11,665 nt of DNA from Gammaproteobacteria bacterium (GTDB lineage: Bacteria; Pseudomonadota; Gammaproteobacteria; Arenicellales; UBA868): positions 1 through 11,665 of the forward strand of contig DPVA01000086.1 in the NCBI GenBank assembly GCA_003529705.1, in the 5' to 3' direction. A model generated the notes under the pieces. The model saw nothing but the letters and a program-made list of their open reading frames with translations. It ran no database searches and was not told the origin of the DNA. Positions 7,417-11,665 of this stretch are shown in pieces (the stretch's first letter is position 1; each line of letters opens with the position of its first letter). The translations under genes were made by a program, and so were the position numbers.

Positions 7417-8541
7417 ATGACAAAAGACCCAACACTTTCGAACGGTTTAAGCGGTTTGGGAGAACCAAGGGATTGCTCTGTAATGGTGACAGGCGGTTCA
7501 GGCTTTATCGGCTCGGCGGTAATTCGACGGTTGGTGGCTGAGCAATATGCACAAATCATCAACATCGATATCCTGACCTACGCCGGAAACGAGGCGACAT
7601 TGATTAATGAAGCCCACTATCCCGGCTACGAGCACGAAAAAGCCGATATCCGTGATGCACAAGCCATGCAACAGCTGGTGAACCAATATAGACCTGATGC
7701 GATCATGCATCTGGCCGCTGAATCTCATGTTGACCGCTCAATTGATGGACCCGGGGACTTTATCAGCACCAACATTCAGGGCACTTATAACCTTCTGGAA
7801 GCGGTTCGGGCTGAAGATGAAAGAAGGTTACTACTGACCGGTCAGGGTCCGCGCAGGGTGCGATTCCATCATATTTCGACCGATGAAGTCTATGGAACCC
7901 TGGGAGCGACCGGTTACTTTAATGAGGAGTCCCCCTATCAGCCCAATTCACCTTATTCGGCCAGCAAAGCCGCATCTGATCATCTTGTCCGCGCCTGGGC
8001 AGAGACTTTTGGGACAGATGCGGTTGTTTCCAATTGTTCCAACAACTATGGCCCTTATCAATATCCTGAAAAGCTTATACCGGTTGTGATTCACCGCGCC
8101 ATAGCGGGAGACGCGATACCTGTGTACGGAAAAGGGGATAACGTCCGAGATTGGCTCTTTGTCGATGATCACGCCACGGCCTTGGTTGCGGTGATGTGTC
8201 AAGGAGAGCGTGGACGGACCTATAACATTGGGGGAGATTCGGAGCGAACTAATTTAGAAGTCGTCGAGACCATATGTCGGGTGCTCGATGAGCTTGTACC
8301 CCGTGAGGTAGGGACATACTCCGACCTGATCTCGTTCGTTCAGGACCGTCCCGGACATGACTTCCGTTATGCGATCGATGCGACAAGGATAAAGTCTGAG
8401 CTTGGCTGGCATCCGCGGGAGAAGTTTGAGACCGGAATTCGTCGGACGATTGAGTGGTATCTTGGCAATCAGGACTGGGTTGATGCCGTTGGAGGTATGC
8501 ATTCAACAACAAAACGGTTGGGTCTTGGAGGTTCTCCATGA
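7417..8541 (+). CDS. rfbB: dTDP-glucose 4,6-dehydratase
   Basis: Removes water from dTDP-glucose to make dTDP-4-keto-6-deoxyglucose, the branch point to dTDP-rhamnose and several amino-deoxy sugars of O-chains. The 374-residue protein has [10 protein letters not shown] (NAD site, from residue 25), [12 protein letters not shown], the catalytic ISTDEVYG (T155, D156, E157), YSASK (Y180, K184) and [15 protein letters not shown]. These are diagnostic of RfbB/RmlB rather than UDP-sugar epimerases. The start is uncertain. ATG 7417 adds about 20 residues before the first strand; it has no Shine-Dalgarno and directly follows an in-frame TTG at 7414. ATG 7483 has AAGGGA ten bases upstream but would cut off the beginning of the first beta strand (CSVMVTGG), so 7417 is preferred. 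It lies 15 bases after hldD and overlaps rfbA by four bases. Confidence 0.95.
   Translation: MTKDPTLSNGLSGLGEPRDCSVMVTGGSGFIGSAVIRRLVAEQYAQIINIDILTYAGNEATLINEAHYPGYEHEKADIRDAQAMQQLVNQYRPDAIMHLAAESHVDRSIDGPGDFISTNIQGTYNLLEAVRAEDERRLLLTGQGPRRVRFHHISTDEVYGTLGATGYFNEESPYQPNSPYSASKAASDHLVRAWAETFGTDAVVSNCSNNYGPYQYPEKLIPVVIHRAIAGDAIPVYGKGDNVRDWLFVDDHATALVAVMCQGERGRTYNIGGDSERTNLEVVETICRVLDELVPREVGTYSDLISFVQDRPGHDFRYAIDATRIKSELGWHPREKFETGIRRTIEWYLGNQDWVDAVGGMHSTTKRLGLGGSP
8527..8537 (+). promoter_or_regulatory. Strong ribosome-binding site of rfbA inside a small hairpin
   Basis: GGAGG at 8527-8531 lies six bases before the rfbA ATG (8538), the clearest Shine-Dalgarno in the operon. The same bases form GGAG-GTT-CTCC (8527-8537), a 4-bp stem extendable by one T-A pair, which could mask the site until ribosomes finishing rfbB open it. 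The ATGA overlap with rfbB fits such coupling. The stem is short, so its effect is uncertain. Confidence 0.45.
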
Positions 8542-9422
8542 GAGGTTTGATATTGGCGGGGGGCGCAGGCACGCGACTCGCCCCAGTCACACAGGTTGTC
8601 TCGAAGCAGTTGTTGCCGGTTTATGACAAACCGATGATCTATTACCCATTAAGTGTACTGATGCTGGCAGGTATCAGGGATATCATGCTCATCTCGACGC
8701 CTCACGATACCCCCCGGTTTCAGGAACTCTTGGGTACCGGAGAGCAATGGGGTCTTAATCTTGCGTATGCGGTTCAGCCGTCGCCAGATGGTCTTGCGCA
8801 GGCGTTGATTATCGGATCGGAGTTTATCGGCAACAGTCCCTGTGCACTCGTCCTAGGCGATAACATCTTTTACGGTCATCAACTGTCGACTGCTGTTCAG
8901 CGTGCATGTGGTTTGAAAAATGGTGCGACAGTATTTGCGTATCCGGTAAAGGACCCTGAGCGATATGGCGTGGTGAGTTTTGACGCTGACGGCAGGGCCC
9001 AGACGCTCGAGGAAAAACCTTCGCAACCGCGTTCCCGATATGCCGTGACTGGGCTCTATTTTTATGATGACCGAGCCGCTGACTACGCTCGTTCTCTTAA
9101 GCCTTCAGCGAGAGGGGAGCTAGAGATAACCGACCTTAATCAAATATACCTTGAGCAGGGCGCTCTTAACGTAGAACTCCTCGGCCGGGGTACCGCATGG
9201 CTTGACACCGGCACCCATGAATCGCTGTTGCAGGCGTCTGTCTTCATTGAGACTCTTGAGGCACGTCAGGGGATGAAAATCTGCTGTCCCGAGGAAATCG
9301 CATTCCGAATGGGTTATATCGACATTGAGGCTCTTGCAGAACTCTCATTTGGACTTGGTAAAAGTACTTACGGAAACTACCTCCGCGAGCTTGTTGCGGA
9401 ACACCAGTCTGACGGCTCATAA
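8538..9422 (+). CDS. rfbA: Glucose-1-phosphate thymidylyltransferase
   Basis: Joins dTTP and glucose 1-phosphate to give dTDP-glucose and pyrophosphate, the first step of the dTDP-sugar pathway and the substrate supply for the RfbB encoded just before it. The 294 residues show the nucleotidyltransferase signature [11 protein letters not shown] (residues 8-18) with [17 protein letters not shown]. Next come [10 protein letters not shown], the metal-binding GDNIFYG (D108) and EEKP, with [10 protein letters not shown] (D223) near the end. Length matches RmlA of E. coli (about 292). The start is secured by a strong GGAGG six bases upstream and the four-base overlap with rfbB. The usual partners rfbC and rfbD for rhamnose are not adjacent; wzm follows after 33 bases. 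Confidence 0.97.
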   Translation: MRGLILAGGAGTRLAPVTQVVSKQLLPVYDKPMIYYPLSVLMLAGIRDIMLISTPHDTPRFQELLGTGEQWGLNLAYAVQPSPDGLAQALIIGSEFIGNSPCALVLGDNIFYGHQLSTAVQRACGLKNGATVFAYPVKDPERYGVVSFDADGRAQTLEEKPSQPRSRYAVTGLYFYDDRAADYARSLKPSARGELEITDLNQIYLEQGALNVELLGRGTAWLDTGTHESLLQASVFIETLEARQGMKICCPEEIAFRMGYIDIEALAELSFGLGKSTYGNYLRELVAEHQSDGS

Positions 9423-9455
9423 AACCTCGCGAAAGAAAGAGCGCCGAGAAAAGCC

Positions 9456-10286
9456 TTGCGATCAAATACCTCGCGTCATCGTAGCGACCTCCTCTACATT
9501 GCCGGGAGTTTCACCGGGCATCGTTTCGTAATCGGTCAGTTGGCAAAACGGGCGATTCTTGGTCGGTATCGCGGGACCATTCTTGGATTACTCTGGTCGC
9601 TGGTGACGCCGTTGCTCCTGCTCGCCGTGTATACGTTTGTGTTTGGATCGATTCTTCAGGTCAGGTGGGTTACACAGAGCGGCGGCAACGCCGAATTTGC
9701 GGCGATTCTGTTTTCGGGTATGCTCATCCATGGAATCCTGGCGGAGTGTCTGACACAAGCGTCGACCTTGATTGTGACCAATCCGCAATATGTAAAAAAG
9801 GTTGTATTTCCATTGGAGGCGCTGCCATGGGTCACCGTTATCAGCGCCTTTTTCCAAGGGGTGATCAGTACGGGTATCTTGCTCGTCTACCTGCTAGCGG
9901 TCGAGGGGAGTATTCCGTGGACCGCCGTGCTTTTCCCAATCCCCTTACTTGTTCTCGTGTTCGTCTGTATCGCTGCCGGCTGGTTGATTGCGGCAACAGC
10001 GGTGTACTTGAAAGATATTGCGCAGATGATGGGGTTGTTGAGCACCGTATTGTTTTTTATGGCGCCTATTCTTTACCCAAAATCTGCGTTGCCGGCCGAA
10101 TTTCAACACTGGTTGTATTTAAACCCTCTAACGTACATCATCGAGCAGTTTCGTGCTGTGGTGTTATGGGGCCAACTGCCAGATTGGAAAGGTTTAGGGC
10201 TCTACACGCTCGCGGCGGTCGTGATTGCCTGGCTGTCACTTGCCTGGTTTCAAAAGACGCGGAAAGGGTTTGCCGATGTCCTCTGA
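9456..10286 (+). CDS. wzm: Polysaccharide ABC exporter, permease subunit (Wzm family)
   Basis: Membrane half of an ABC-2 type exporter that carries undecaprenyl-linked polysaccharide, usually O-antigen, across the inner membrane. The 276 residues have a cytoplasmic N-terminus with the family motif LGRYRGTILGLLWSLVTPLL. About six membrane segments follow (near 42-66, 80-100, 122-148, 157-183, 192-207 and 248-266), then the C-terminal signature LNPLTYIIEQFRAVVLWG. The frame is open back to the stop at 9420 but contains no ATG before residue 89, so TTG 9456 is the likely start, with a weak GAGAA upstream. The last 11 bases overlap the ATPase gene wzt, as expected for a stoichiometric pair. Capsule exporters of the KpsM type are related, but the Wzt-type C-terminal domain of the partner favours O-antigen export. 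Confidence 0.93.
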   Translation: MRSNTSRHRSDLLYIAGSFTGHRFVIGQLAKRAILGRYRGTILGLLWSLVTPLLLLAVYTFVFGSILQVRWVTQSGGNAEFAAILFSGMLIHGILAECLTQASTLIVTNPQYVKKVVFPLEALPWVTVISAFFQGVISTGILLVYLLAVEGSIPWTAVLFPIPLLVLVFVCIAAGWLIAATAVYLKDIAQMMGLLSTVLFFMAPILYPKSALPAEFQHWLYLNPLTYIIEQFRAVVLWGQLPDWKGLGLYTLAAVVIAWLSLAWFQKTRKGFADVL

Positions 10287-11665
10287 TCCTGTGGTGTCGG
10301 CCCATGATCTGGGGAAAGATTACAGGATCTATGATCGGCCGATTGATCGAGTACGGGAGATGTATTCGATTCGTGGTCGTGAATATCATTCCGTATTTAC
10401 GGCGCTTCATAACGTTACCTTCGATGTTGCGCCGGGTGAGACGGTCGGTATTATCGGACCCAATGGCTCTGGAAAATCGACGCTCTTAGAGATTATTTGT
10501 GGAACGTTGAACCCCTCGCGCGGCCACGTATCGGTCACCGGAAGGTTGGCGGCGCTTCTTGAACTAGGAGCAGGATTTAACCCTGCCTTTTCTGGGCGGG
10601 AGAACGTTTATCTCAATGCAGCACTCCTCGGAATTTCCCGGGAAGAGATAGACGACCGTTTTACTGAGATCGTTGATTTTGCCGGAATCGGTGAGTTTAT
10701 CGATCATCCTGTGAGCACCTATTCCAGCGGAATGTATGTCCGATTGGCCTTTGCCACCGCTGTTAATTCGGAGCCGGAAATCCTGATTGTTGATGAGGCT
10801 TTAGCGGTCGGAGATATCCGTTTCCAGCGCAAGTGTTTTCGCCGATTCCAGGAAATGCAAAGGGCGGGAAAAACGATCCTGTTTGTTACCCATTCGGTAG
10901 AACTGGTACAGGCTCATTGTTCGCGCGGAATCTATCTTAAATCGGGAGAAATTCGAGCTCTTGGAGAGCCTAAAGCGGTGATTCAGGAATATCTTGAGGA
11001 TCTGTTTGGTGTAGTTGGGGCTCAGGAATCCGATAGCCAACAAGAGGATGACAATCAGGGGCTCCAGAGCGCAAAAACGCCTTCGTTACCGGGCCAACAA
11101 GCCGTTCGGCAAGAAACAGCAGGCGATGACGTAGAGATCTCTCGGGCAATAGCGTCAGAGAGAATTCTTGCGCATTTTCCGGAAGACCTTTGTTCCACAC
11201 GGGCTTTTTATAACCCCAATGAGTATCGCTGGGGTGACCAAAGGGCTGTTATCTACGATTACCTGTTAAGTGACGTGCAAGGCCCCATTCGACAAGGCGT
11301 TGAACGTGGACAGAAGGTCGTTCTTGAGGTTTCTATATTCTTTCCGACTGTGCTGGAAGACATCATCTTCGGATTTACCATCAAGACTGTAGATGGCCGC
11401 ACAGTGTTCGGCGCAAATACCCGAGAGAGGGGTCTAGAGATACCCCAGGCTGCCGCCGGCCAATGCGGGAAAGTACGCTTCGAGTTCGTCTGTGCGCTTA
11501 TTCCTGGGGAATATTTCCTTTCGGTTGGGATTGCGCAGGATGACTCAAGCCGGGATAACATAGCCATAGATAGAAGATACGACCTCATTTATATGCCCGT
11601 CATCGGGGCTCGCGGTGACTTTGGCATTGCTGACGTGAATCTTTCTATTGACTGTCTCTACGATG
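10276..11665 (+). CDS. wzt: Polysaccharide ABC exporter, ATPase with C-terminal carbohydrate-binding domain (Wzt), cut by the window end
   Basis: Energy-supplying partner of Wzm. The frame is open from ATG 10276 to the last base, 463 codons, with AAGGG seven bases before the start. The nucleotide-binding domain (about 1-245) has Walker A GPNGSGKST (61-69, K67), signature YSSGM (149-153), Walker B ILIVDEALAVGD with D173 and E174, and the H-loop histidine H206. After EYLEDLF comes a linker of about 45 residues rich in Q, E, D and S. A beta-rich domain then begins near 305 with YNPNEYRWGD (312-321) and continues through GFTIKTVDGRTVFGANT and IPGEYFLSVGIA, typical of the Wzt C-terminal domain. 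In E. coli O9a this domain recognises the modified non-reducing end of the finished chain and so fixes chain specificity. E. coli O9a Wzt has 431 residues, so little is probably missing. A terminal-modifying enzyme would be expected downstream. Confidence 0.95.
   Translation, partial: MSSDPVVSAHDLGKDYRIYDRPIDRVREMYSIRGREYHSVFTALHNVTFDVAPGETVGIIGPNGSGKSTLLEIICGTLNPSRGHVSVTGRLAALLELGAGFNPAFSGRENVYLNAALLGISREEIDDRFTEIVDFAGIGEFIDHPVSTYSSGMYVRLAFATAVNSEPEILIVDEALAVGDIRFQRKCFRRFQEMQRAGKTILFVTHSVELVQAHCSRGIYLKSGEIRALGEPKAVIQEYLEDLFGVVGAQESDSQQEDDNQGLQSAKTPSLPGQQAVRQETAGDDVEISRAIASERILAHFPEDLCSTRAFYNPNEYRWGDQRAVIYDYLLSDVQGPIRQGVERGQKVVLEVSIFFPTVLEDIIFGFTIKTVDGRTVFGANTRERGLEIPQAAAGQCGKVRFEFVCALIPGEYFLSVGIAQDDSSRDNIAIDRRYDLIYMPVIGARGDFGIADVNLSIDCLYD

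Noticed and set aside
10333..10342. ATCGGCCGAT near the wzt start, sharing ATCGGCCG with the ugd palindrome
   Set aside because: Only eight bases are shared and the context differs; not enough to call a repeat family.
9665..10489. A 274-residue frame across wzm and the start of wzt
   Set aside because: It overlaps two well-recognised exporter genes in a different frame, is rich in C, R and S, and has no recognisable motif.
10801..11588. Minus-strand frames opposite wzt
   Set aside because: The plus strand carries a full ABC ATPase with Walker A, signature, Walker B and H-loop in one uninterrupted frame; the opposite frames show no motifs.
1..11665. Mobile elements, defence systems, CRISPR, tRNA or rRNA genes
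   Set aside because: No transposase or integrase, no direct-repeat array and no RNA gene signature was seen; every gene over 300 bases belongs to a known housekeeping or LPS family.

Overview
The window reads as an ordinary, densely packed stretch of a proteobacterial chromosome, all on the plus strand. The S1 protein closely resembles E. coli S1. The order rpsA-ihfB-lapA-lapB, followed by ugd-hldA-hldD, is typical of beta- and gammaproteobacteria. I cannot choose firmly between the two: S1 and the IHF-beta core look gammaproteobacterial, while the separate heptose kinase and the acidic IHF-beta tail are also common in betaproteobacteria. LapA/LapB, heptose genes and an O-antigen exporter show a Gram-negative cell with full LPS.

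Bases 1-3972 hold a housekeeping block. It contains rpsA (lacking only about its first six codons), ihfB, lapA and lapB at short spacing, then, after a 111-base gap, a small secreted helix-hairpin-helix protein of the ComEA family. A clear intrinsic terminator (3997-4027) closes this block.

Bases 4065-11665 hold an LPS/surface-polysaccharide operon, open at the right edge: ugd (UDP-glucuronate), hldA and hldD (ADP-heptose for the inner core), rfbB and rfbA (dTDP-4-keto-6-deoxyglucose), wzm and wzt (ABC exporter for a finished polysaccharide). Genes overlap by 4 to 11 bases or are 2 to 33 bases apart, so they are probably co-transcribed and partly translationally coupled. A candidate promoter sits at 4010-4037, partly inside the terminator stem.

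Together, the left half contains the brake on LPS synthesis (LapA/LapB, which control LpxC turnover in E. coli). The right half makes sugar nucleotides for core and O-chain and exports the O-chain. The rpsA-ihfB neighbourhood is also where Pseudomonas aeruginosa carries its O-antigen locus, so variable polysaccharide genes probably continue past the right edge. I see no mobile element, CRISPR array, tRNA or rRNA, and no convincing undescribed system. The least explained features are two perfect inverted repeats at the ugd/hldA and hldA/hldD junctions.
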